Assembly: GCA_030686995.1 (NCBI GenBank) | Contig: CM060687.1 | Coordinates: 164,385,323-164,449,322, forward strand | Source of the DNA: Artemisia argyi | Taxonomy: Eukaryota > Streptophyta > Magnoliopsida > Asterales > Asteraceae | Direction: 5' to 3' | DNA: 64,000 bases | Shown: positions 37,070-46,748 of the stretch, one piece after another | Position numbering within the stretch: the first letter of the stretch is position 1 | How the letters are laid out: every line of letters starts with the position of its first letter | Notes under the pieces: model-generated | Seen by the model: the letters and a program-made list of their open reading frames with translations, nothing else | Told to the model about the DNA's origin: nothing | Database searches by the model: none | Made by a program: the position numbers and the translations under genes

Positions 37070-37262
37070 ACATACATGTTTTTGTGAAGGCGTGCACCTA
37101 TGTTCTAATAAATTCGATAAATTGGACGATAAAGTGAAGAGTGCACACATGTTTTTGGAAGGCATGCACAACGTGGACACGCAAGCATACATGTTCTAAT
37201 AAATTTGATGATGAATTTGATGAGAAAGTCAAGAGTGCACACATGTTTTTAAATGGCGTTAA
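37070..37262. repeat. Diverged tandem repeat, about 100-bp unit
   Basis: ACATGTTTTTG-GAAGGC-TGCAC and CATGTTCTAATAAATT recur from 37,073 to 37,258 with changes in each copy. It makes a run of open codons on both strands but shows no known protein. Confidence 0.75.
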
Positions 37263-37551
37263 TTTAACAAGATACTTGTACATGTATTGTATTTCATTTG
37301 ATATTGAGTTTTTTGTATACTATTTATGTTTTTTGTTTGTTATTTAATTTTTAGAGGTTGCATGTACATGTTTTTATTTTTGGTCATAAATATCGAAGAT
37401 CAAATAATGTACACTAGAAACATATGTGCAATTACCATTTGAAGTAAAACAAGTTTGATGTCCAAATAATTGTACACAAGAAACATACGTAAATTGACAA
37501 TATTTTAGAAAAAAAACACCTATGCATCCCATTTTTCACAAAACATGTACA

Positions 37552-37583
<32 letters not shown>

Positions 37584-37764
37584 TAAAACTAAGGGAATTA
37601 TAAAACGTTTTTCAATTAATAAATTCAAGAAAAAAAAAGTGAAGATGTGTTTGACAATTATACCCTTTGAATTAAATAAAAATATTTAATAGTACTAAAT
37701 TTTTATTGGTCTAGATTGGTACTGTAAAGTACTGCATCTAATATTGGTACTGCATATAACGCGC

Positions 37765-37767
<3 letters not shown>

Positions 37768-37840
<73 letters not shown>
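37768..37840. repeat. (TA)n microsatellite, right flank of a TIR element
   Basis: Pure TA run adjoining the right end of the element at 35,945-37,767. Confidence 0.97.
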
Positions 37841-38477
37841 AAACTGTGAAATGAAAAGTGCAAAACAAAAGCAAGTTAAAATTATTAAAGTGTCAAAAAG
37901 TATGAAACAAAAAACGGATAAAAAAACTGCGTTGTATTGTAAACAGCGAGTCAAAGGAGTGAAGATTGTTGAAAGTGCAAAACATGTGGGTCCGGGAGTA
38001 CTAATAGCACAACCATAAATGTTCATTCCAAATAAAATAATACTCTCTCTGTCTTAAATTATATGTCAATTTCCAAATTTCACAAAATTTAAGAAATGTA
38101 GTCCCTTTGCAATGTTAACCAATAAAATTTTATTATCACACACTTAGAAGCATTTTAATTAGTTGTTATTAAAAATAAATTAAATTTGAAACAATTAAAA
38201 ATAACAAAGTGAATTTATATCTTAGGAGGGCAAATGTTTTAAGAAAGTACCATATTTAACACTATTTGTTTTTATAGGTAACGAATAAATTTTTTTGCTT
38301 TTACGGAAATTTTTCTTTCAAATTTAGGATTTTTAGGGTATTTTGTGACAGTTTTGGCCTTTTCAGCTAATAGAAAATTTATTTTTTGAAAGGGCAAAAA
38401 AGTCAAATATGTCGCAAAATACTTCAAAAAAAAAAATAAATTTAAAAGAAAAGTATCATTTTCAGTAAAAAAAAAAA

Positions 38478-38508
<31 letters not shown>

Positions 38509-38626
38509 CGCTACCTAAAAAAATAAATGGTGTTAACTATGATATTTTTTTAAAATATTTGCCCTATTTTAGGATGGAGGAGTAGCTAGCTAGGCCATAA
38601 GCACACTACAATATAGGCTATAACAA
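37841..38626. other. Unclassified AT-rich intergenic DNA
   Basis: No gene. It contains A-rich runs at about 38,425-38,510 and otherwise nothing classifiable. Confidence 0.6.
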
Positions 38627-39008
38627 GGGGCAGTTTGGTTTGGGGGTTTAGGATTAAAGATTAGGATCTAGACCAAAAAATGATGTTTGGTACATGCGTC
38701 TTGGTTTTCCGTACAGCATTAAGTCCCACAAATTTTCCATCCGAAAATCCCATCAAAATGGCTGGATTAGATTGGTTTAGAGGATAAATGAATTTTTTTA
38801 ATAATTTTAAAATTTGTAATCAATGCACAGCCATACATTATTTTTTTTACATGATTGATGTGTTATTAAAATAATATAAAGTTTTTACTTTAAATATTAT
38901 TTTTTCTCTCTCCTCATTTAATTTAAACCCACATCCAAATCCTAATTTACAACTTTTCCATCAACCCCAAATCCTAATCTAAACCCATCTACAAACCAAA
39001 CGGGCCCC
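38627..39008. mobile_element. MITE with GGGGC-CGTTTGGTTTG ends
   Basis: The left end GGGGCAGTTTGGTTTGGGGG and the right end CAAACCAAACGGGCCCC are inverted, with subterminal GTTTAGGATTAAAGATTAGG matched by the complement CCTAATCTAAACCC. About 380 bp, no coding sequence. The type (hAT or PIF/Harbinger) is not settled, because I could not find a clear target duplication. Confidence 0.7.
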
Positions 39009-39668
39009 AAATGTTCACCAGCAATCCTACATGGATTGCCAGATTTCATGTGAGTAAACTGTAAAGCAAAGACAAGTAGAATTGCTGGTCCGGGAGTACT
39101 AATAACACAACATCTAAGAAAAATGCAAAATCCATAATGACAAGTAGAACAACGAACTTTGCAAAAAATTTCTGCAGCATCATTTTCACAAGGTTATGTG
39201 AACCATAGGATCGACACTTCAGTTTAACTACTTTAAACCATTGAGCAAACGTCCACTACTTAATTTATACGTAGTACTGTTTACTAACCGTCCTCTACTT
39301 TAAATCGACCGCTCACCATAACCTTCTTTTTCTCTCATGTTTTTCCCATGCAACTATGCTTAACTACTTCATCACCCTACAGGCCTACACGCCATTATGG
39401 TCAATTTCCGGTCTTTAATGAGGTTTGGTCCCATTCTTTTAATTTGTACCACTAATTTGGTTCAAGTCTTGCCTGTGTTGGATAATCATGAAATATATAT
39501 GAAAAAGATTTAAAACCTAAACAAATAAGCATGCAGAATTAATGCATGCACATGCAGGAGCATAAATTTAAGAACTAGCACGAAAATTGGTTTTCCACCC
39601 GTGATTCAGTTAGACTTTAAATTAACTACAGAGTATCAAAATAACAGGAGCACTAAAACCTACCATAC
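39009..39668. other. Unclassified intergenic DNA
   Basis: No coding frame or repeat recognised; it is the left flank of the Tat-type element. Confidence 0.6.
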
Positions 39669-40162
39669 TGTTGGCGTATGTGTTCGAAGAACCCACACGA
39701 ACCACTAAATCCGGACGAAACGACTGATCCATTCGGACCAATGGTAACCTTCGGGCCTAAAGTCAAACACGATATATAAGGTATATGACAGAGGATCAGA
39801 GTGAGCGCATAAGAAGGAGCAGAGACCATAAAGGGAAAAGCTGCAAATGGTGCTCAGAGATACCGTCACACAACTTGGCGGTATTTGATGAAGACAAAAA
39901 TACCTCGCCTACATAAAAAAGAGAAATCTTCACTATATGGTAACTATTCTTTTACATACACTTACTTTACTTCTACTTGCCTCTCGAATTATATACTTAT
40001 TCTCACGCCGAAGTTTGGTCCTGGGATAAAACCCGGGGCGAGACTGACGCACTTTTCTGTTTTACAGGAACCGGAGTAACACGGACAATCCAAAGGAACC
40101 GATAGCCGTCCGGAGGACTCACTTTTCTTGTTAGGGGTAAGACGCAAGATTTTACCTCAACA
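39669..40162 (+). repeat. Tat-type 5' LTR
   Basis: Begins TGTTGGCG and ends CTCAACA, 494 bp. Bounded on the right by the PBS. Without the second LTR in the window the left edge rests on the TG start only. Confidence 0.75.
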
Positions 40163-40165
40163 TAT

Positions 40166-40183
40166 TAGCACCATCCGTGAGAC
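40166..40183 (+). other. Decayed Tat-type primer binding site
   Basis: TAGCACCATCCGTGAGAC corresponds to the usual Tat site TGGCGCCGTCYGTGGGAC with several G-to-A changes, mostly at CpG or CHG contexts, as expected from cytosine deamination on the other strand. Confidence 0.7.
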
Positions 40184-40292
40184 TCATTATTCAATCTACC
40201 AGAGCTGAAAGAAGACAGGTCCTACACTGGAAACACCAATCCACCAGGCAGAAGGAAGTGGAAAAAGCAGTAATGACGACACCTACAACAGT

Positions 40293-41567
40293 TTGGAAGA
40301 AAAAATTCAAAGCCTAATAACCGCACTAACGGCACTTATTAAAGAACACAACACCAGTGGTGGAACACCGATCAAGCTTATCCGACTTGATTTTGACGAA
40401 GAAGAGCCCCGAGAGGCCGAAGCAAAGAAGGTCGAGGAAAAACCAGTGGATGACCTAGCCAAACCGTTCAAGGCAGCATCCAAAAGTCCTTTCACCCGAA
40501 GAATCATTGAATTCTCAAGGCCAAAACACTTAATGCTCTCCAACATAAAGCTTTACGATGGATCTACAGATCCGGATGATCACATCAATGGTTCGAAGGT
40601 GCGGCCAATCAAGGCAAATGGCCTATGCCAGTATGGTGCAGAATGTTTCAGCAAACTTTAGATGGTTCGGCAAGAGGATGGTTCGACCATCTCCCGCACA
40701 GCAGCATCGATAGCTGGGACGCTTTTAGCGAGCAATTAGAGATGAGATTTTCCCTCCGAAGAAAGTGCATCAAGTATCTGATGGAAATCACAAAGATCAT
40801 CCGGCAAGCCAGAGACTTTGTCCGAATTCAAAGAACGATGGACATATGAAGCCAGTCACATCTCTGGTGTCCCGGAATTAATGCAGATCTCTTCTTTCAT
40901 CAACGGTTGTAAGTGCCCCGAGTTAGCCAAACGTTTCTCTAAAAAGGTTCCTCAAACGGTGACAGAAATGATGGTAAGGGTAGATGACTTCATCCATTCG
41001 GAGAAAGCATACCGAGCTACTGAACTACCAAGAGGAGAAAAGATAGATGACTACAGAAGAGAGCATCACCCTAACTCCAACAACAGAAATGATCAATATA
41101 CCCAGCGGGTTCCTTACAGAGGAGATCGCTTGCATAACAACCACAGGGATAAATACAAGCCTCGCAGGAATGATCATTATGCACCCTACTATCCGGCCAG
41201 GAATGATAATGCCTATCGAGCTGACAATCGTCGCAACGACAACTTCTTAAGAGACACTAGGCCGATAGACTTGAGTTCCATGACTAAAGCTCCAAAAGAA
41301 ATCCTAGCAACCGAGCATCAGCTGAAACTACCACTACCCCCTCCATTGAAAGGAAAGCCGACACGAGAAAACTTGGACAAATACTGTGACTATTATGGAG
41401 AGAAAGGACACCTCACGAATGATTGTTGGAACTTGAAAGAACAGTTGAAGAAGGCTATGGAGACGGGCAAGCTGGATCATTTCATAAAGGATGTCCGGCA
41501 TAGAGACAGAGCACCTCCAAGAGGTGACAATCAAGCCAACCAAGGAAGAATCATTGATATGATCTGA
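40293..41567 (+). pseudogene. gag: Tat-type gypsy gag, broken
   Basis: The frame starts at 40,293 and shows the gag core: DDHI near 40,576, then QWFEGAANQG and MPVWCRMFQQTLDGSARGWF in another frame from about 40,585, and FKERWTYEASHISGVPELM back in the first frame from about 40,824. So there are two compensating frameshifts at about 40,583 and 40,815. The C-terminal part has the zinc-knuckle region CDYYGEKGHLTNDCW at about 41,383 (one Cys of the usual CCHC is replaced by Tyr) and the Tat-typical KLDHFIKDVRHR. A TGA at 41,565-41,567 separates it from the protease. It packaged the element RNA; this copy cannot make the protein. Confidence 0.88.
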
Positions 41568-42277
41568 GGTTACGAAGCCACACGGAAACGTAAGGTCATA
41601 GAAGATAAAGAAAGCTGGATGAATGCCCTGACCAGTTTTCCCCTAATTTTGCCCGATGATGTTTTCGAAGAACCCTTGATCATCGAAGCCGAGGTGGAAG
41701 GATACACGGTACGAAGAGTATATGTAGACCAAGGCGCTTCGGTGGAAGTCATGTATGAACATTGCTTCGAGAACCTCGACCCTTCCATCATAGCCAGACT
41801 GAAGGAAACCAACACACCCTTTGTGGGATTCACGGGAGAGTCCATCAAGCCCTTGGGCAAGATAGAGTTGGACGTATGTTTTGGAAATGAGGGATTGTTC
41901 CGCCGAATGACCATGAAGTTTGCGGTGGTGAGGTCTCCCTCGCCTTATAATATCATATTCTGACGGTCTGGAATGAAGAAGTTATGGGCCATTCCATCAA
42001 CAATTCATTCAATGATGAAATTCCCAACTCCCAGAGGTATAGCTACTCTGGTCACCCGGTCAATTATTATTTCGGAATGCAGAAAACTAGAGGGAAAACA
42101 TATGTTGGACAAGGAAGTATGACGCAAGAACATCAGAAGGCCGAAGTAACTGAAGAACCAATGGGGAAAACTAGGGAAGTTATGTTACATACGGCATATC
42201 CATAACAACTAGTGACAATTGGACGAAACTTCTCAGAAGAATGCAAAAGACAACTAATAACATTGCTAAAAAATAGC
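41568..42277 (+). pseudogene. pol: Tat-type gypsy protease and start of pol, truncated
   Basis: Same frame as gag after its stop. WMNALTSFPLILPDDVFEEP is followed by the aspartic-protease site YVDQGASVEVMYEHCF at about 41,719 (VDQG where other retroelements have DTG or DSG; DQG is seen in this clade). A stop at 41,961 interrupts the frame before RSGMKKLWAIPSTIHSMMKF, the usual continuation. Several stops follow after 42,110. The reading is cut at 42,277 by the Athila LTR, exactly where the Tat polyprotein leads into RT (a GRNFSEECKRQL-like stretch ends it). Confidence 0.85.
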
Positions 42278-44013
42278 TGATAACATTAAATAATCCTGAT
42301 ATTTAAGTGTCAATTTCCCCCTATTATGCTCATTTATATTAATCATTATGTGGATATATGCTTTTATTCATTTATATTTTGTATCCAGGTCACAAGTGAG
42401 CATAGGAGCTAAAGAGACGAGGAAATTGGAAAGAACGTGCAAAGATAGACAAATTCAAGTATGCTGGAAGAAGCTATGGCGTAACTCATTCTCTCAACTA
42501 CGCCGTAGCTAGGATTTCTACTAAGAAGACCGAAGTCAACACGGACCAAGAGTTACGGCGTAACTAATTCCCAGGTTTACGCCGTAACAATCACAAGTCT
42601 TGAAGAATCCTCAGATCTGAAGACTACGCCATAACACAAATATGGAATACGGCATAGCAACAAGTTCGAAAGCAGTCCAAGCTCAAGAATCAACTTACGG
42701 CGTAACACACCTTTTGGGCTACGACGTAATGAAGACTACAAGAGTTATCACAGATCCGATAAATATTCTACGGCGTAACACTTTTGGAGATTACGACGGA
42801 GAAGAAACCCTAATATTATTATTACGGCGTAACATTTCATAGTTACGCCGTAAACTCTAGATCTGGATAAGATTTCACAAGTTACGGCGTAACACATTTC
42901 GTAGTTACGCTGTAACTCTCGACGGGCCTATAAATACAACCCTAATTTCTAAATTTGAAGAACAACTTTCTCACACAAAAAGTTAGAGATCGTTAAGGGA
43001 TTTTAGGAGACCCTTCTACAGCAGTATACGAAGGCTTTCAAAGGGAGAAATCACACTTCAATCACCATAAATTTTAGCATTTTATTGTTTCATTTACATT
43101 TCGAATACATGGATCTTGTAAACATAATTTCGAGTGTTGAATTTAACATGATTGGCTAAGCACCTCTGGTGCTAGCCTAGTTATGATTCCTATATTGTTT
43201 TAACCATGTTTCCGTGCTTTTCTTATATGCTTTTACATGTTTGCATGCTTAGTTTATCTTGAGAAACTCTTATTTCAGTAGTTTTGATTTGCGCTTGTAT
43301 CCATTATGCTAGCTTTAGTTGAATTAATACCCCAATTAAGTTAGTAGGCTAGAAGAATTGACCATAGGACACTATCCTGATGGATTGCGAGGAAATGGGA
43401 GGGATGACAACTGACCATATTGCCTCGTGTGCGAATTGACCATAGGATCACCTTCTGTATTTGATGAACTTAAGAATTTAGAGAAATGGCCTATGATCGT
43501 GACAACGGGCCATTAAAGGTAAGTCTAGCATGTAGTGGCACTTAATGACTCAAACCCGTCTACCATACGTCGACTTACTAGCATGGGGTAGTACCTGTGG
43601 TTCCTGAAAAGATTCGGGGGAGATAGGATAGGGAACTTGACCATATGGACCTAGTGATATATGTCTGCCCCACCTAAAGCATAAGATTAGTTTAATAGGG
43701 AACATGACCATAAACGATTTTGGAGGAATAACTAGGCTAGTATACTTTTCTCCCACTGCTCACAACCTTACTTTAATTGCTTTTGGTTTTTAGTTTCTTT
43801 TCCTACTTTCAATCAATCATTTCCTTCTTATTACTTTTAATTACTGATATTCGACTTAGACATAGTCTGCACCACATAGCTCTTGGGATGACCTTAGAGT
43901 TACCATTACTATCCTACACACGATCGGATTCTCTGTCCGTTAGTGCATATAGGTAGACCTTAGGTAAAACGAGTGTTATAAATATTAAAACCTGGTCAGT
44001 AAAATCTGCATCA
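42278..44013 (+). repeat. Athila 5' LTR
   Basis: Begins TGATAACATTAAATAATCC, ends CTGCATCA, 1,736 bp. The start words (ATATTTAAGTGTCAATTTCC) are of Athila type. The middle carries a palindromic-word array (42,474-42,917). The left boundary is where Tat pol similarity stops. Confidence 0.85.
42474..42917. repeat. Array of TTACGGCGTAAC / TTACGCCGTAAC words in the Athila LTR
   Basis: About fourteen near-palindromic words of this type occur in about 440 bp, roughly alternating in orientation (GGCGTAAC then CGCCGTAA) at spacings of about 15-40 bp. Examples: TTACGGCGTAACTAATT then TTTACGCCGTAAC near 42,553; TTACGGCGTAACATTTCATA then GTTACGCCGTAA near 42,823. Mutated copies include ACGCCATAAC and TACGACGTAA. 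Each pair can form a hairpin. Confidence 0.93.
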
Positions 44014-44019
44014 AGTTTT

Positions 44020-44039
44020 TGGCGCCGCTGCCAGGGAGC
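44020..44039 (+). other. Athila primer binding site
   Basis: TGGCGCCGCTGCCAGGGAGC, close to the Asp-tRNA type site TGGCGCCGTTGCCGGGGA usual for Athila, six bases after the LTR. Confidence 0.85.
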
Positions 44040-44123
44040 TATAATAGGTTTTTTGTTTAAGTTTTTAAATTTTTCTAGTTTTATTTTGTTTTTCTAATAT
44101 TTTTGTTTCTAGTTTCAGGAATC

Positions 44124-45329
44124 ATGGAAGCGGTTGACATTGAAGCAATGACTCTGGAAGAGTACCTTGTAATGACTAGGGACGAGCATGGACCGGGGAT
44201 TGTAAAGCCAATGATTGGAGCGGATGTTCAATTCGAGATCAAGCCGCAGTTTATGAGGGAGTTAAGAGGGAAACCATTTGCTGGACTCAAGACGGAAGAT
44301 GCTTATGAGCACACGGAAAATGTGCTCTACATTACTAGTCTATTTAACATACCAGGTGTTTCTCATGACGCTGTCATGCTCAGAGTGTTCCCTATGACAC
44401 TTTCCGGAGCAACTAAAAGATGGGTTGATAGGTTGCCTGCTGGAACCATCAACACTTAGAATCTCCTCAAGAAGAACTTTATTCAACGTTTTTGCCCTCC
44501 TTCTCGAACAGCAAAACAGTTGGAGGAGATTAATAATTTCAGACAAGAAGGCGACGAAACATTGTACCAGGCATGGGACAGATTTAATGATTTCTTGTAT
44601 AGATGCCCCACACATGATGTGAACATTCAACAAAAGGTCTACTTGTTCTATAAAGGCATCAATATTGCAACTAAACATATGATTGATTCACAAGGACCTA
44701 TCCCAGGAATGACACCTGCTCGAGCCTTGGATATAATTCATGATATGGCTGACCACTCACAAAAATGGCACGATGGAGGTAGCACGAGAAGTACCGAAGG
44801 AGGTTTGGAAGGTATGAACGCCCTTACTAATCAACTCAAGAACTTAGGAAGAGAAGTTATGAAACTTAAAGAAAGCGTTCATGCTATTCGAGTTAGATGC
44901 AATATTTGCAAAGGAGCCCACCTCGCAAAAGATTGCCCATTAATGGAAAATGAAAAAAAGGTCGAAGAGGTCAAATACGGTGATGGGTGACCATTTCAAG
45001 GCAGAAACAACAATAGTTATCGTGCTGGACCACCGGGGAACTTCAACAGAACTCCTTACGGAGAAAGAAGATCGAAATTAGAAGAAACCATAACCAAATA
45101 TCTGGAGGAATCAGTAAAGAGACAAAAGGAACAAGATGACTGGTTAATGGAATTTCAAGAGAGCACCAACAGAAGCCTTGATAGTCATGATAAGTCTCTT
45201 AAAAACCTTGAAGCTACAATTGGAAGGCTTAGTGACGAATTACACAAACAACAAGTCATAAGAAACAAGTCTGTGGGAACATGCATGGCCCTTATAACTA
45301 AGGATGAGATCAAAGATTCTGGAGACAAC
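44124..45329 (+). pseudogene. gag: Athila gag, two nonsense codons, truncated by insertion
   Basis: A single frame from ATG 44,124 (a Met codon at 44,103 is in the same frame, but the later one fits the family start better) to the insertion at 45,330. Motifs: FEIKPQFMRELRGKPFAG, TLSGATKRWVDRLPAGTI, YRCPTHDVNIQQKVYLFYKG, and a CCHC-type knuckle CNICKGAHLAKDC near 44,899. TAG at 44,457 and TGA at 44,988 interrupt it; both sit where W (TGG) is expected (before NLLKK and before PFQGR), so both are G-to-A changes. No frameshift. The C-terminal coiled-coil-like stretch (SLKNLEATIGRLSDELHKQQ) is cut by the LTR. Confidence 0.92.
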
Positions 45330-46389
45330 TGTGGAAAACTAGAAGGGGGGGGGGGTTAAATAGTTTTACGTCCATTTTAAAATTTATAAAAACAAGTTTG
45401 TTTTAAAAACTTCGATTCTAGTTTATGTGATCTCAATGCTTGCACTATATGAACAATTATATAGTAACTAACTAAGCTAATATTGTATAAGTAAATAAGT
45501 AAGTAATGAAAAGAGTTGGAAAGATCAAACCACAACACAAGGATTTATAGTGGTTCGGCTACAAGGTCACCTTCCTTGTTCCTACTCCACTCCCCGAGTC
45601 ACCTACTCGAGAGTTTTCTTCACTATGTCAACAAACTCCCTTATGGCGGAGAAAACCTTACACACCAATGTACACACCACAACTTCGTCACAACTTAATC
45701 ACAACTTCTACACAACTTCTTCACACCAATCTACTTCACACCTATCTTCTTCACATCAATCTTCTTCACACCAATCTACTTCACAACTACACTACTTCAC
45801 TACTAATCAACTTCTTCTCCCTACACAACTTCTATTTCTTCTAAACTGCTTATTACAAGCACAACACAACTTCACAAATAATATACACTATATACACAAC
45901 TAGTCTTCAATACTTCTTGAACTTAGTTGTAGAAGGAGTATTCTTCTTTTGCACTTTGGATGAGGATGAATGAGAAGGGATTGAATCACTTGAAAGCAAG
46001 GATTAGTATTCTAATGATCAAAGGGTTTTGGAAGATGTTTAGAGAGTTTTAGATCTGAAATTTTTGTGCAAAAGGTGGGGAAAAATTCCAGACTTAAGGT
46101 GGTATTTATAGGAGAAAAATTCTGACAAATTCTAACATAGGAGCCTAGCCGGTCCCCTTAATTCATGGCCGGTCCCCTTAATTTTAAGGGGACTGCCCCT
46201 TATACTTAAGGGGGCCGCCCAGCTGTAATGGCCAGAAATTCTGTCATTTAGTGAGGAAAGTTTATTTGGTGAAAAACTAACTGATTTTGGTTAAAAATTT
46301 GAATTCATATATTTAGTATGATTAAAACCATTTTTCTTTATTACCAAAAGTGTTTTTTAAAAATATATAATATGTTTATATAATTCAAT
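45330..46389 (-). mobile_element. LARD2-family LTR, left part, nested in Athila
   Basis: Starts TGTGGAAAACTAGAAGGGGG like the LARD2 LTRs, with the same promoter core on the minus strand (TATA box at about 45,543-45,550) and a palindrome cassette at 46,148-46,221. It is clearly more diverged from the LARD2 LTRs than these are from each other. It stops at 46,389, at a point matching about 1.37 kb into the LARD2 LTR, where the large copia element begins; the remainder should lie beyond the right edge of the window. ACAAC (45,325-45,329) is the expected target duplication. Confidence 0.88.
46148..46221. repeat. GCCGGTCCCCTTAATT cassette in the third LTR
   Basis: GCCGGTCCCCTTAATT twice, then TTTTAAGGGGACTGCC and ACTTAAGGGGGCCGCC. 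Same two-forward, two-reverse layout as in the LARD2 LTRs. Confidence 0.95.
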
Positions 46390-46733
46390 TGTTAGGTCAC
46401 CATATTGATTTCACACAAACAAGAATGAGATAGATATAAGGATGGGATGAATATTTGAATAAGAGAATGATAAGAGCAAGAGTTTCCTTATGATTTCAAA
46501 TAAACAACCAAGTTTTACATTAGCTTAAGACTTGTATTTATAGGTGAGGAGCTAGGGCAACACTCCTAGTCCTCCCTTCATGGATTTCGTATGGGCTTTA
46601 AGGCCCATGGACTGATTGTCTTAAGCCTAGTAAACAAATAACATAACATAAATGAAAGTAACTAGTAACTTAAGCAACCTATTATTACAAATGAACGAGA
46701 CTTGATAAAATAGTAAAAACTATGATCCCAACA
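46390..46733 (-). repeat. Large copia 3' LTR
   Basis: In element orientation it starts TGTTGGGATCATAG and ends GACCTAACA, 344 bp. TATA box on the minus strand at about 46,535-46,543 (CTATAAATAC). Confidence 0.93.
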
Positions 46734-46748
46734 ATCTCCCCCTAAGGG
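46734..46748 (-). other. Large copia polypurine tract
   Basis: Minus strand CCCTTAGGGGGAGAT directly before the 3' LTR. Confidence 0.9.

Larger units (their letters stand above)
35945..37767. mobile_element. TIR element embedded between (TA)n tracts
   Basis: Near the left end GCAGTACCAATATTACATAC is followed by AGTACTTTACAGTAC; near the right end the complement is present (GTACTGTAAAGTACTGCATC then TAATATTGGTACTGC). The inverted region is about 55 bp. Both outer ends abut (TA)n (35,874-35,944 and 37,768-37,840). The interior, about 1.8 kb, contains short tandem repeats and an A27 run but no transposase. Same insertion habit as the foldback element at 20,641 but with different ends. Confidence 0.65.
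39669..42277 (+). mobile_element. Tat-type Ty3-gypsy retrotransposon, 5' part
   Basis: An LTR, PBS, gag and protease on the plus strand run into an Athila insertion at 42,278, just before where RT should start. The right half is outside the window or lost. The order and sequences fit the Tat clade of gypsy elements. Confidence 0.88.
42278..45329 (+). mobile_element. Athila-type Ty3-gypsy retrotransposon, 5' part, nested in the Tat element
   Basis: LTR, PBS and gag on the plus strand. It is cut at 45,330 by a LARD2-family LTR. The AGTTTTTGGCGCCGCTGCC spacer and PBS and the gag sequence fit Athila. The other half is outside the window. Confidence 0.9.

Noticed and set aside
34269..39008. One large element bounded by GGGCCCGTTTGG ends at 34,269 and 39,008
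   Set aside because: The segment 38,627-39,008 has its own matching left end, so the end at 34,269 is better seen as a separate remnant.
42474..42917. CRISPR-like spaced repeats
   Set aside because: Plant retrotransposon LTR, repeats alternate in orientation and spacers are irregular; no cas genes and the wrong kind of genome.
45550..45903. A 117-codon Ser/Thr-rich frame
   Set aside because: Antisense over the promoter-proximal part of a LARD2-family LTR; TTCACAAC-type simple repeats create the frame.
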